A stretch of 64,000 nucleotides of DNA from Gordonia insulae (GTDB taxonomy: Bacteria; Actinomycetota; Actinomycetes; Mycobacteriales; Mycobacteriaceae): the NCBI RefSeq assembly GCF_003855095.1, contig NZ_CP033972.1, positions 2,666,001-2,730,000 on the forward strand. The letters run 5' to 3'. Position 1 is the first letter of the stretch, and every line of letters starts with the position of its first letter. Positions 1 through 7,769 of this stretch are shown piece after piece. The translations under genes and the position numbers were made by a program. The notes under the pieces were generated by a model. That model was not told the origin of the DNA and made no database searches. It was given only the letters and a program-made list of their open reading frames with translations.

Positions 1-791
1 CGATCGGGGTCCTCTACGACCCGTTTGTGGAACGCGCGCTGGAGCCCTGGTCGTTCGGCATCTACGCGGGCGGCCAATCGATCCTCGTCGGCACCCCCGC
101 GGGCGTCTCGCTCGCACCGGAAGGTGGTGCGCATCAGTCGATCACGACGCCTTCCATCGGGCTGGAACAGCCCGGCTGCGTGAGCTACGAGCCGGCGTTC
201 GCCGTCGACGTGGAGTGGACGCTGCTCGACTGCCTCGCGCACATGGGTAAGGCGGGCGGTCGGTCGGCGTACCTGCGGCTGTCCACCCGGCCGGTCGAGC
301 AGGCACTCGCCGCGGTGCCGACCGACCCGGCAGCACGGGAGCGTCGTCGGCGGCAGGTCGTCGCGGGCGCGTACCCACTGCGTCGCACAGCGGAACCGAC
401 GGTGACCGTCGTCGCGGTCGGCGCCATGGTCACCGATGCACTGGCGGCGTCGGACCGATTGGCGCAGATGGGTATCGACTGCGACGTCGTCGTGGTCACC
501 AGCCCCGGAATGGTGTTCGACGCGCTCCGGGCCCGGCGTGGGCAAGGCGATGCGCCGACCTGGATTCTGGAGCAGGCCTTTCCGGCAGCCAGAGCGACGC
601 CGATGGTCACCGTGCTCGACGGCCACCCCCACACGCTCGCGTTCCTGTCGACCATCAATCGCGTCGAGTCGATCGACCTCGGCGTCACATCGTTCGGACA
701 GTCAGGATCGCCCGAGGACGTGTACCGACTGCACGGCATCGATGACGACGCCATCGTCCGCGCGGCGCTGGACCTGGTGGGGCTGACGTAG
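1..791 (+). CDS. Transketolase-like 2-oxoacid (pyruvate) dehydrogenase E1, C-terminal part
   Basis: The reading frame is open from the left edge of the window (codons from position 3), so this is the 3' end of a longer gene. The visible 260 or so residues match the pyrimidine-domain end and C-terminal domain of transketolase-like E1 enzymes. A GTPAGVSLAPEGGAHQS stretch near residue 30 is followed by GLEQPG and a YEPAFA.D motif, and then by a Rossmann-like C-terminal domain. Family members use thiamine diphosphate to decarboxylate 2-oxoacids. The cofactor-binding GDG region lies outside the window, so activity cannot be judged. It converges with the leftward binding-protein gene downstream and is probably not part of its operon. 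The homodimeric AceE-like subfamily is most likely; a plain transketolase is less likely. Confidence 0.75.
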   Translation, partial: IGVLYDPFVERALEPWSFGIYAGGQSILVGTPAGVSLAPEGGAHQSITTPSIGLEQPGCVSYEPAFAVDVEWTLLDCLAHMGKAGGRSAYLRLSTRPVEQALAAVPTDPAARERRRRQVVAGAYPLRRTAEPTVTVVAVGAMVTDALAASDRLAQMGIDCDVVVVTSPGMVFDALRARRGQGDAPTWILEQAFPAARATPMVTVLDGHPHTLAFLSTINRVESIDLGVTSFGQSGSPEDVYRLHGIDDDAIVRAALDLVGLT

Positions 792-797
792 ACCCGC

Positions 798-860
798 GTC
801 GAGACATGGACACCAGCGGTGGCAGATCCGCGCGCTGATCCCCATGGTCCATGCCTCGAC
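798..860. terminator. Possible bidirectional hairpin between convergent genes
   Basis: Arms GTCGAGACATGGAC and GTCCATGCCTCGAC pair over 13 of 14 positions, but the loop is about 35 bases. It lies between two converging stop codons, where a shared terminator is expected. There is no clear U-tract, so support is weak. Confidence 0.35.
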
Positions 861-877
861 AGGATTGCCTCCTGTAC

Positions 878-2134
878 TCAGTCCCCGTCCTGGGGGAGCA
901 CGCTCACCGTGACCGGGTCGGCCAGCTGACCGTCCTTCATCGTCAGCATGATCATTTCATTGCTGCACACCGACGGTTGACCCGCGAGCGCTGTTCCATT
1001 GCAGGTGAACGTGATTCCGTCGCCAGCCGGCAGCACGACGTCCTTGGCGGATCGGATTGCGTTGGTGATCGTTTCCGAGGTGACCTCGCCGGTCAGCCCG
1101 GCAACCGCACGGTAGAGGCCCAGCGCACCCTGGTAGCCGGTGACCGCATACCCGGAGGTCGCCGTGTCCGGAGCGTACTTCGCCATGACCGCGCGATAGA
1201 GCGCGCTCTCCGGCGAGTCGGACGAGGTGTCGGCACTGCTGACCACCTTCATACCCTCAACCGCACTTTCACCGGCTCCTGAGACGACCTCGGGCGCTGC
1301 GCACGATTGCGGGGTCATGATCTCTGCCTTCGATCCGAGAGTGACCAGCGACTTGATCACGGCGGTGCAGACGGTCGACTCGCCGAACACGATGGCACCG
1401 TCGGGATTCGAGGACAGACCCGCGCTGACCTGCGGGGTCGCATCGGGGGTACCCATGGGGATCGGAACGAGCTCGAAGTCGATCCCGGCCGCCTTGAACG
1501 CGGGCTCACCGACCATCTTGAGGGCGTTGATCGAAGCCGGAACATCGATCGCGTATGCGACGACCGACTTCATTCCCCGTTCTTTGGCGTAGTTGGCGAG
1601 CGCTTGGGAGGTGTTCTGGCCTGCGGCCCAGACGAATGCCCCGTCTGTGGTGCCTTCGGTGGCCCCGCCCGTCACCGCGGTGACGTATGGGATCTTCGCG
1701 CCGGTGATGATGGGCGCCATGATGTTGCCGAAGCCCGACGAGGTCACGATCACCGCGCCAACTTTCTTCTCCACCATCTGGTTGGCACAGTCACGAGCAG
1801 AAACCGGCTCCTCAGCCGATTTGCACTCGACCAGTTCTATTGGCCGCCCGGCGATTCCCTTGAAGTTCTCGTTCACGTACTTCGTCGCCGCGGCCGCTGC
1901 TTCGCGGTTCTCGGGCTGCGAGATCGACGCGCCACCCTCGTTGTTGATCAGACCGATCTTCACGGATTCGCCAGACGCCGCCTGACCCGGAAACGCGTCC
2001 GACGGCACGGCGGCACTACTACCGGCGTCCGATGCACTGTCGTCGCTCGATCCACAACCGGTCACAATCCCCAGGACCAGACAGGACGCGCCGACCGCCG
2101 CCATCGCCGCGCGGCCGGGTCTGAATGTTGCCAT
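878..2134 (-). CDS. ABC transporter substrate-binding lipoprotein (Leu/Ile/Val-type, Peripla_BP_6)
   Basis: Predicted exported lipoprotein that would capture a small organic solute for a Liv-type importer. I chose the ATG at 2134 because an AGGAG ribosome site precedes it; longer in-frame starts lack one. Residues 1-27 form a signal peptide ending in a lipobox (IVTGC, lipidated Cys27), followed by a Ser/Asp/Ala-rich linker. The mature protein carries the periplasmic binding fold of the branched-chain family (VKIGLINNEGG, ISQPENREAA). It is closely similar along its length to the binding protein at 11547, next to the transporter genes, so the two look like duplicates that could feed the same permease with different ligands. 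It is monocistronic, with a palindromic operator-like site 132 bp upstream. Ligand unknown; in such clusters these proteins often bind aromatic or terpenoid acids rather than amino acids. Confidence 0.9.
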   Translation of the reverse strand: MATFRPGRAAMAAVGASCLVLGIVTGCGSSDDSASDAGSSAAVPSDAFPGQAASGESVKIGLINNEGGASISQPENREAAAAATKYVNENFKGIAGRPIELVECKSAEEPVSARDCANQMVEKKVGAVIVTSSGFGNIMAPIITGAKIPYVTAVTGGATEGTTDGAFVWAAGQNTSQALANYAKERGMKSVVAYAIDVPASINALKMVGEPAFKAAGIDFELVPIPMGTPDATPQVSAGLSSNPDGAIVFGESTVCTAVIKSLVTLGSKAEIMTPQSCAAPEVVSGAGESAVEGMKVVSSADTSSDSPESALYRAVMAKYAPDTATSGYAVTGYQGALGLYRAVAGLTGEVTSETITNAIRSAKDVVLPAGDGITFTCNGTALAGQPSVCSNEMIMLTMKDGQLADPVTVSVLPQDGD

Positions 2135-2265
2135 GTGTTCACTCCTCATGTGATCGCCCCGGGAACCACGCAGGCCCCGGCGGGAGGACGGGATCGACGA
2201 GATCATCGTGGCCCGCTGCCGAAGCCACCCGGAGCCGCCGTTCCGAACCTGGACGTTATGTAGGT

Positions 2266-2283
2266 AACCTAGATAACTAGGTT
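2266..2283. promoter_or_regulatory. Palindromic operator-like site, type A
   Basis: Perfect inverted repeat AACCTAG-ATAA-CTAGGTT upstream of the binding-protein gene (start 2134). It is the best-formed example of a motif recurring at 7521, 21862, 28551, 40618 and 48631. The AT-rich palindrome stands out from the GC-rich background and fits a dimeric TetR-family operator. Confidence 0.6.
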
Positions 2284-2685
2284 TCCCGCGTCACGCTACT
2301 ATAGCCAGGCAACGCATGTCAGCTTTTCGTATGCGCAAACCGACGCGCTCGCCCGTGGACACACGCCGGGGAGGGGTCAGCGCGATCTACCGCGCTCGGT
2401 CCCACATGGTGATACTTCTCAATGCGGCACCCAGCACCTGATCACGGCGCTACTGGCCGTAGGTGCGCATCCCGTCGCGGCCAAGGTGGCTCATGTAGAA
2501 ATCCGATCGCAACGAGGGAGATCGACCATCAAGGATGGCCATACGGGACCTCACCCACCGAAAGAAAGAGTGGCACAAGAGATATGGTGCTCGGCTGATA
2601 AGTGACTCGCCGGCGCACCCACCCGTCGAGATGCGTCGACAAAGGCCGATCTCCGCCGAAAATGCAGCGACGCAATGGGACTCGA
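2284..2685. other. Intergenic stretch with possible tyrosine-recombinase relic
   Basis: No convincing gene. A short plus-strand frame at 2420-2602 reads QHLITALLAVGAHPVAAKVA, followed by HVEIRS. This resembles the phage-integrase motif H-x4-LLxxGxHPxxVxxxLGH, but with the catalytic context lost and no start codon. It could be a decayed integrase tail or coincidence. The remainder holds the upstream region of the binding-protein gene. Confidence 0.25.
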
Positions 2686-3546
2686 CTAACGGCGGCGGAC
2701 TGCGGCGTGCCTGTTACTCGCATTCCAGATCGCGGTCGCAGTGTGATCGACGGCTTCGGCGACCGCACCCAGACGCAGTCGCCCGAGCTGACCGCTGACC
2801 GAGACAGCCCCGATCACTTCGCCGGCACCGCGGATGGGAGCAGCCGCGCACGCCCACCCCTCGAACGATTCACCACGGTCGAACGCCACCCCGAGTCGAC
2901 GGATCGTCTCGAGTTCGGCCCGCATCGCCGCCGCGCCCGAGCCGGACCGCGAAGCCTCGTGCCGTCCGTCGACCGCAAACCGGGCGACCTCGCCGTCAAA
3001 TGCCGCGATCGCCTTTCCGAGTGCACTGCAGTGAACCGGGAACCGACCGCCGCGGCGAACAGGCGTGCGCACCGGCCCCGCCATGACCCGTTCGAGGTCG
3101 ACGATCTCGCCGTTGTCGAAAACACCGAGGTGGACCGGCATGCCGGTGCGGGCCGACAGCGCCTGGAGATGGGGCAGCGCCAGCTCGCGCAAGCGACTGG
3201 CCTCGGTGGCCAAGCCGCCGAGCTCGAACATCCGGAGCCCGACCCGGTAGCCTCCCCGCTCGCGTTCGACCCATCCGATCTGGCACAGCTGATCCGCGAG
3301 CCTGTGCAGGGTCGACTTGGGCAGCCCGGTCCGCTCACTCAGATCGCCGAGGCCCAGGACCTGCTGACTGCAGTTGAACGCGTCCATGATTGCCGCGACG
3401 CGACCGAGGACGGTCCGGTCGGGACTCCGACGGTCCGAGCTCTCGCTCTCTTCGGTGGAGGCGAGGGCCTTGCGGACGGATACCGCCGGCTCCAGGGGTG
3501 GTGCGATCGGGGCGATCGACACGGGCTGCATCAGGCTGGATGACAT
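2686..3546 (-). CDS. IclR-family transcriptional regulator
   Basis: Probable ligand-responsive regulator of neighbouring catabolic genes. The chosen ATG at 3546 has an AAAGGTGG ribosome site a few bases upstream. Residues 1-40 are a low-complexity tail. A winged helix-turn-helix follows at about 45-110 (LGLGDLSERTGLPKSTLHRL, then YRVGLRMFELG), and the C-terminal effector domain covers about 115-285 (HLGVFDNGEIVDLERV, FPVHCSALGKAIAAF, GAVSVSG). The order of domains and motifs is typical of IclR proteins. It is divergent from the ferredoxin/Rieske/extradiol genes across a 460-bp gap, the usual arrangement for local control of such an operon. The effector is unknown; ring-cleavage intermediates are common effectors in this family. 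Confidence 0.92.
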   Translation of the reverse strand: MSSSLMQPVSIAPIAPPLEPAVSVRKALASTEESESSDRRSPDRTVLGRVAAIMDAFNCSQQVLGLGDLSERTGLPKSTLHRLADQLCQIGWVERERGGYRVGLRMFELGGLATEASRLRELALPHLQALSARTGMPVHLGVFDNGEIVDLERVMAGPVRTPVRRGGRFPVHCSALGKAIAAFDGEVARFAVDGRHEASRSGSGAAAMRAELETIRRLGVAFDRGESFEGWACAAAPIRGAGEVIGAVSVSGQLGRLRLGAVAEAVDHTATAIWNASNRHAAVRRR

Positions 3547-4008
3547 GCTGCCACCTTTCATTCAGGACACTCTGTGTCTCCACATGCCCAATTGTGAGGC
3601 GTATCTGCTGGGCCAAGGAAGTGTTCCAGAGCTATTCAGTGCCCTCTTTTGAGCTGTTAGCAGCATCACACCCTGCCTTCGAGTTGTCAAGGCACACTCC
3701 GATCCGCTGGTTGCCATGGCGTCGTGGCCCAGGTCGCGATGGCCAGACCGACGCACGGACCCGTCCATTCCGCCTGGCGGAAAGTCCGATTGACTTCCGA
3801 AACGAGCTCCACGAAAGTTTGAGCCAGAGCCGAGAGAGTATCGACGGTGAGGCTCGATCCTCTCTTGAGCTGTGCGATCTCCAATTGACCAGGCCGCGGG
3901 TGCGATGCGCATCCTGCTCGTTCAGGCCATTTCCCACGTCGGCGGTAGTAACCGGATCTGTCGACCTACATACACCGATTGGGCCTGAACAATAGATAAG
4001 GAAATCCC
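3547..4008. other. Divergent intergenic region (IclR / ferredoxin-Rieske operon)
   Basis: No supported gene. A 65-codon leftward frame at 3687-3884 has no ribosome site or recognisable motif and was not called. The stretch should contain the promoters for the leftward regulator and the rightward ferredoxin-Rieske-dioxygenase genes. I found no palindrome of the class seen elsewhere in the window, which fits separate IclR control. The ferredoxin start is preceded by AAGGAAATCCC. Confidence 0.5.
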
Positions 4009-4290
4009 ATGAATGAAGATGTTCGAGTCTGGATCGAGCACAACCTCTGCACGGGTGACGGACTGTGTGTTCAGTTGGCACCAGACGTCTTCGAGTTCGA
4101 CGATGCCGGCGTCGCACACGTCAAATCCAGTGCGGCAGGACCTCTCCTGACCGAAGAAGGCGCCTCCGCCGATGTGCCGGACAGTCTCCGCCTCGACGTG
4201 ATCGACGCAGCCGACGGGTGCCCCGGAAACTGCATTCACGTCGCCCGCCGGTCCGACGGGGTGGAAATCGCCGGACCCAACGCCGACTGA
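4009..4290 (+). CDS. Single-cluster ferredoxin with CxxDxxC motif
   Basis: Small (93 aa) acidic iron-sulfur protein, probably the electron donor to the Rieske oxygenase encoded immediately downstream. Cysteines fall at 14 and 20 (CTGDGLC) with a later CPGNC, the C-x2-X-x2-C...CP pattern of actinobacterial 3Fe-4S or 4Fe-4S ferredoxins usually paired with P450s. The central X residue is Asp17. In archaeal ferredoxins an Asp at this place can ligate a fourth iron, so a [4Fe-4S] cluster is possible here. Rieske oxygenases more often use Rieske or plant-type ferredoxins, so this pairing is less usual. No reductase gene is adjacent; the flavoprotein at 48697 is a candidate partner. Confidence 0.9.
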   Translation: MNEDVRVWIEHNLCTGDGLCVQLAPDVFEFDDAGVAHVKSSAAGPLLTEEGASADVPDSLRLDVIDAADGCPGNCIHVARRSDGVEIAGPNAD

Positions 4291-4351
4291 TTGACGACAT
4301 CGGATTTTCGCGCAGGCGCGCACGATTCCACCAACACCAAGGAGTGATTCT

Positions 4352-5788
4352 GTGACCATCGTCGATGAGCCCACGACGAGCCGTCCGCCCATCTGGTTCG
4401 AGGGCGACGTGCCACCGGAGGAAGTCCCCGAGAAATACCGACTCGGCCGGGCATACATTCCCAAGGCTCGCTACCTCGACCCCGATTTCCTGGATCTCGA
4501 GCTCGGGAGAATGTTCCCGCGTACGTGGCAGATCGCGTGCCGCGTCGAGGAGCTGACCGACGTGGGCAGCTTCGTGGAGTACGCGGTAGGAGACTTCTCT
4601 GTTCTGGTCGTGCGCGAGTCGAGGACGTCCATCCGCGCCTACCACAATTCCTGCCGCCATCGCGGTACCCGCTTGGCCCGTGGCCGAGGACGCGTCGGAT
4701 CGTTGATCTGTCCATTCCATGGGTGGCGCTGGAACCTCGACGGATCCATCAGGTTGGTGCTCGATCGCGAGGAGTTCGTCCCGCGATCGGATGACGATCT
4801 CGGCCTGTCCCAGGTCCGGGTCGATCAGTGGGCAGGGTTCGTGTTCATCAATCCGGATCCCAACGCGATCCCGCTCCTGGAGTACCTCGACCCCATTCCG
4901 CGGATCTTCGAGCCGTTCCAGCTCGAGAACTTCCGGCTTCGGTGGGGAAAGAGCGTCATCCTGGACGCCAACTGGAAGACAGGGTTGGACGCCTTTCTCG
5001 AGGCATACCACGTGGCCGGCACGCATCCTCAGCTGTTCCGACTCGACCGGACCAACGACAAGTTGGCATCGCTTCGCGAGCTGGACATCCGACCGTGGGC
5101 ACCGACAACAGTCTACGAACGCCACTCCCACTATTCGGCCCTCGGCCCCAAGTCGAGCGCCGCGAAGGGCGACGGCAAGGATCCGTCGAAGCGCAGCGGT
5201 GACAACGTCTCGGACGAGCGTCTGAACGTCGCAAACGCGGTCCAGTACCTGCATGAGGACATGCGCGGCCTGGAGAACGAGCGCAGTTGGCGAGCGGCTG
5301 AAGCCCTCAAGACAGCCGAGGTTCCGGAAGGCATGACTGCGGGCAAGTACTTCCTCGAGCTGTACCGCGAGCTGTCGATCGAAGAGGGCTACGACTGGCC
5401 CGTGATCACGACGGATCAATGGACCGAGGCGGGCAGCTCGTGGGCGGTCTTCCCCAACAGCATCATCCTGCCGGGCCAGGGCTCCGCGTTCTGGTACCGG
5501 TCACGGCCCTACGAGAAGGATCCGAACAAGTCCGTATTCGAGGTCTTCAGCCTCGATCAGATCCCGATCGCCGACTACGACAAGAAGCGCTATTTCGAGC
5601 CGTCTCATTTCGACGATTACCGGGACGCCGACATGGGTCAGGTCTTCTCCCAGGACTTCATGAACATGACCGAGGTGACGACCGGCATGCACTCGCCGAG
5701 CTTCGACGGACATCGGCTCAGCGAAGAGCAGGAGATGACCATCTGGAATCACCACCGGGTATCCGACCGGTACATCTGGCGCGACTGA
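4352..5788 (+). CDS. Rieske non-heme iron oxygenase, large (alpha) subunit
   Basis: Aromatic-ring-hydroxylating oxygenase type enzyme that would activate O2 to hydroxylate or demethylate a ring substrate. It starts at GTG 4352 with AAGGAG seven bases upstream. The N-terminal Rieske domain has Cys101-x-His103 (CRHRG) and Cys120-x2-His123 (CPFHGW) ligands for the [2Fe-2S] cluster. The catalytic domain has D213, E217, H220 and H225 (DAFLEAYHVAGTH), giving the two iron His ligands and the bridging Asp; the third iron carboxylate should lie near residue 420. Its 478 aa length fits an alpha subunit. No beta subunit gene is present, so it is probably an alpha-only oligomer. It sits between a ferredoxin and an extradiol dioxygenase, which suggests it prepares a catechol-like substrate. 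Confidence 0.93.
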   Translation: MTIVDEPTTSRPPIWFEGDVPPEEVPEKYRLGRAYIPKARYLDPDFLDLELGRMFPRTWQIACRVEELTDVGSFVEYAVGDFSVLVVRESRTSIRAYHNSCRHRGTRLARGRGRVGSLICPFHGWRWNLDGSIRLVLDREEFVPRSDDDLGLSQVRVDQWAGFVFINPDPNAIPLLEYLDPIPRIFEPFQLENFRLRWGKSVILDANWKTGLDAFLEAYHVAGTHPQLFRLDRTNDKLASLRELDIRPWAPTTVYERHSHYSALGPKSSAAKGDGKDPSKRSGDNVSDERLNVANAVQYLHEDMRGLENERSWRAAEALKTAEVPEGMTAGKYFLELYRELSIEEGYDWPVITTDQWTEAGSSWAVFPNSIILPGQGSAFWYRSRPYEKDPNKSVFEVFSLDQIPIADYDKKRYFEPSHFDDYRDADMGQVFSQDFMNMTEVTTGMHSPSFDGHRLSEEQEMTIWNHHRVSDRYIWRD

Positions 5789-5852
5789 CATCTCCGGGCG
5801 ACGCCCGGACCAACCATCCACAACCACAGAAACATTCTGATTGGAGCTTGCC

Positions 5853-6704
5853 ATGGGAGTATGTTCCCTCGGCTACATCCGGCTGAACTCGCCGAACATC
5901 GACGACTGGCGAGAGTTCGGCAATGATTTTGCCGGCCTCATGAAAGTCGACGGCCCGGACGCGGAGTCCGTCTACTTCCGCATGGACGATCACCCGCCCC
6001 GACTGGTCGTGAGCCCCGCTGACGAGGCATCCTGCACGGCAATCGGTTTCGAGGTGTTGGACCGTCGCGAGCTCGCCGACCTCGTCGACAGGATTCGCGC
6101 CGAGGGAATCGACACGGAAGCGGGTTCGAAAGACGAGTGTGCCCAACGGCGCGTCACCGGGTTCGCACGGTTCACAGATCCAGGCGGTAACCAGATCGAG
6201 CTGTACTACGGGCCGATCCTCGACCACGTGCCGGTCCACACACCGCTCGTCTCCGAGTTCGTCACCGGCGACATGGGCCTGGGACACGTCATCGTCACTG
6301 CCGAGGACGTCGAGAAGACGTTCGACTTCTACAACCGGATACTCGGCTTCGTCGAACGCAACACCGCCGGTCCGACCTACTTCATGGGCTGCAACGCTCG
6401 ACACCACAGCTTCGGACTGGCGCCCCGGCCGGGGCCCGGCGGTCTGGTTCACATCATGGTCGAGGCCAAGACACTCGACGATGTCGGGCTCGCTCTCGAC
6501 CGGGCGTACGAGATGAACCTGCCGATGATGCACACGTTGGGCAAACACACGAACGATCAGATGGTCTCGTTCTACGTCTACTCACCGGACACCTATGCTT
6601 TCGAGTTCGGTTTCGACGGCCTGCAGGTGCCGGATCGGGTCCCGACATACAACATCACCGAAGGCGCGCTGTGGGGCCATCGGTTCACCCCGCCGCCGAA
6701 GTAG
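5853..6704 (+). CDS. Type I extradiol (VOC) dioxygenase, BphC/HsaC-like
   Basis: Predicted Fe(II) ring-cleavage enzyme opening a catechol next to its hydroxyls. The ATG at 5853 has GGAG six bases upstream; a TTG further upstream lacks a site. It has two tandem VOC domains of about 130 residues each. The C-terminal domain holds the expected metal triad His145 (GLGHVIV), His200 (GLVHIMVE) and Glu251 (AFEFGF), and the second-sphere residues His185 (RHHSFGL), His232 (KHTNDQMVSFY) and Tyr242 correspond to those of BphC. It follows the Rieske gene by 64 bp and probably shares its transcript. Its substrate is likely a substituted catechol; the alpha/beta hydrolase at 49934 could process the product. 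Confidence 0.92.
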   Translation: MGVCSLGYIRLNSPNIDDWREFGNDFAGLMKVDGPDAESVYFRMDDHPPRLVVSPADEASCTAIGFEVLDRRELADLVDRIRAEGIDTEAGSKDECAQRRVTGFARFTDPGGNQIELYYGPILDHVPVHTPLVSEFVTGDMGLGHVIVTAEDVEKTFDFYNRILGFVERNTAGPTYFMGCNARHHSFGLAPRPGPGGLVHIMVEAKTLDDVGLALDRAYEMNLPMMHTLGKHTNDQMVSFYVYSPDTYAFEFGFDGLQVPDRVPTYNITEGALWGHRFTPPPK

Positions 6705-6939
6705 GACTCGGAGTCATCCGGGCCCACCGAACGATCTGCTGATGTCGAGGGCGAGCGACGACATGCGGACGATCGGGTCACCGGCTGGTGCGATCACCTA
6801 GTGGTCATCGCATCAGCCGGTTTCGTCATTTCGCGATGCAATGCCGCGGGAGTATGGGGGTCGACCGGCCGTCCCTCGAGGGACACTCGTTTCCGCCGAC
6901 CCACTACATCGAATACTTAGTCACACTAGTTGGCGAGAC

Positions 6940-7407
6940 TCAACAATAAATCCGGCTCAGCAGATTGCCGCGCAGCGCAACACGGCACCCGTCCGTGGTC
7001 GCCTCGTCATCGCTACAGACCTCGACATCGGTCGATGCGACCAGCGCGACGGACGCCGGCCCGGTCCAGTCCACCGCCGCGAGCGTGGACCGCGCTCGCA
7101 CTCGATCTCCCACATGCACCACGGACGGGTACACCACTCTGTCGACACCATAATTGACCCCGGATCGCATTCCCCGGATTCGGCGCATCTGCGCCACGAA
7201 ACCCGGGATGAGCGAGAGCAGGAAATCGGGACTCACCAGGTCGTATTCGTGTCCGACCACACGAGTGAACCGTTGCGCGGGCGCCACCGCCGAGGCAAAC
7301 CCGGCGATGGCCTGCGCATCGATGCGACGCCATGGCGTCGGCCCGAGAACCACGCCGACCGACGACACGAGATCGTCGAGATCCTCGAAGACACGTACTC
7401 CTGACAC
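6940..7407 (-). CDS. MaoC-like hot-dog protein lacking the usual catalytic loop
   Basis: The fold signature of an (R)-enoyl-CoA hydratase (MaoC) is visible: an N-terminal WRRIDAQAIAGFA, then LLSLIPGF, GVNYGVDRVVYP and VHVGDRVRARSTLAAVDW. The segment that normally carries the Asp and His of the active site (around D-x-NPxHxD and the IAHG turn) reads VAPAQRFTRVVGHEYDLVSP instead. Hydratase activity is therefore doubtful, and a binding or regulatory role, or a heteromeric partner, is possible. The frame is open to 7518, but that GTG has no ribosome site. I prefer the GTG at 7407, which has GAGGGG upstream and puts RVFEDLDDL near the N-terminus as usual. It is divergent from the transporter operon. 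Confidence 0.7.
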   Translation of the reverse strand: MSGVRVFEDLDDLVSSVGVVLGPTPWRRIDAQAIAGFASAVAPAQRFTRVVGHEYDLVSPDFLLSLIPGFVAQMRRIRGMRSGVNYGVDRVVYPSVVHVGDRVRARSTLAAVDWTGPASVALVASTDVEVCSDDEATTDGCRVALRGNLLSRIYC

Positions 7408-7520
7408 CGCCCACAACCCCTCTGCCGCACTGATCCGACCCGCGGCACGCGCGCGACCGGCAACGAGTAACGGCGGAACTAGTGACTTTTCCTGTCGAAC
7501 TATGCCATAGTGGCGCACAA

Positions 7521-7538
7521 CACATAGTTATCTAGGTG
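7521..7538. promoter_or_regulatory. Operator-like palindrome between MaoC-like gene and transporter operon
   Basis: CACATAGTTATCTAGGTG matches the complement of the 2266 site at 14 of 18 positions. It lies in the divergent region serving both the leftward MaoC-like gene and the rightward transporter genes, so one regulator could control both. Confidence 0.5.
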
Positions 7539-7769
7539 ATATTAGCCAACGGCGATCACCTTGAGACCAGAGAAAGTGACCACTCTCCCAATGAAACCGT
7601 TGCGTCAGTGCTGGAGCCCGGCACGCTCGCCATTTCGGTCGTCCGTGTGGCAGAACCCTCCCTCGCGGCATTGTGCTCTGCGAGCACTACCGGCAGGAAC
7701 TCATCGACCCGCAGTTGGAACAAGGCACGAATCTCGCCTTGCGCACGCCCGGAAGACAACGGTGACACC

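Noticed and set aside
3687..3884. 65-codon leftward frame in the IclR/ferredoxin gap
   Set aside because: No ribosome site, no motif, and it sits where promoters are expected.
4121..5419. 432-codon minus-strand open frame
   Set aside because: Antisense to the ferredoxin and Rieske oxygenase genes, whose metal-binding motifs prove the plus-strand frame.
6914..6931. TAGTCACACTAGT as another operator
   Set aside because: It is only partly palindromic and lies between two convergent gene ends, where no promoter is expected.
7536..7769. 78-codon N-terminal extension of the LivH-LivM-LivG fusion
   Set aside because: It has no ribosome site and no hydrophobic signal; the ATG at 7770 begins a normal LivH N-terminus.
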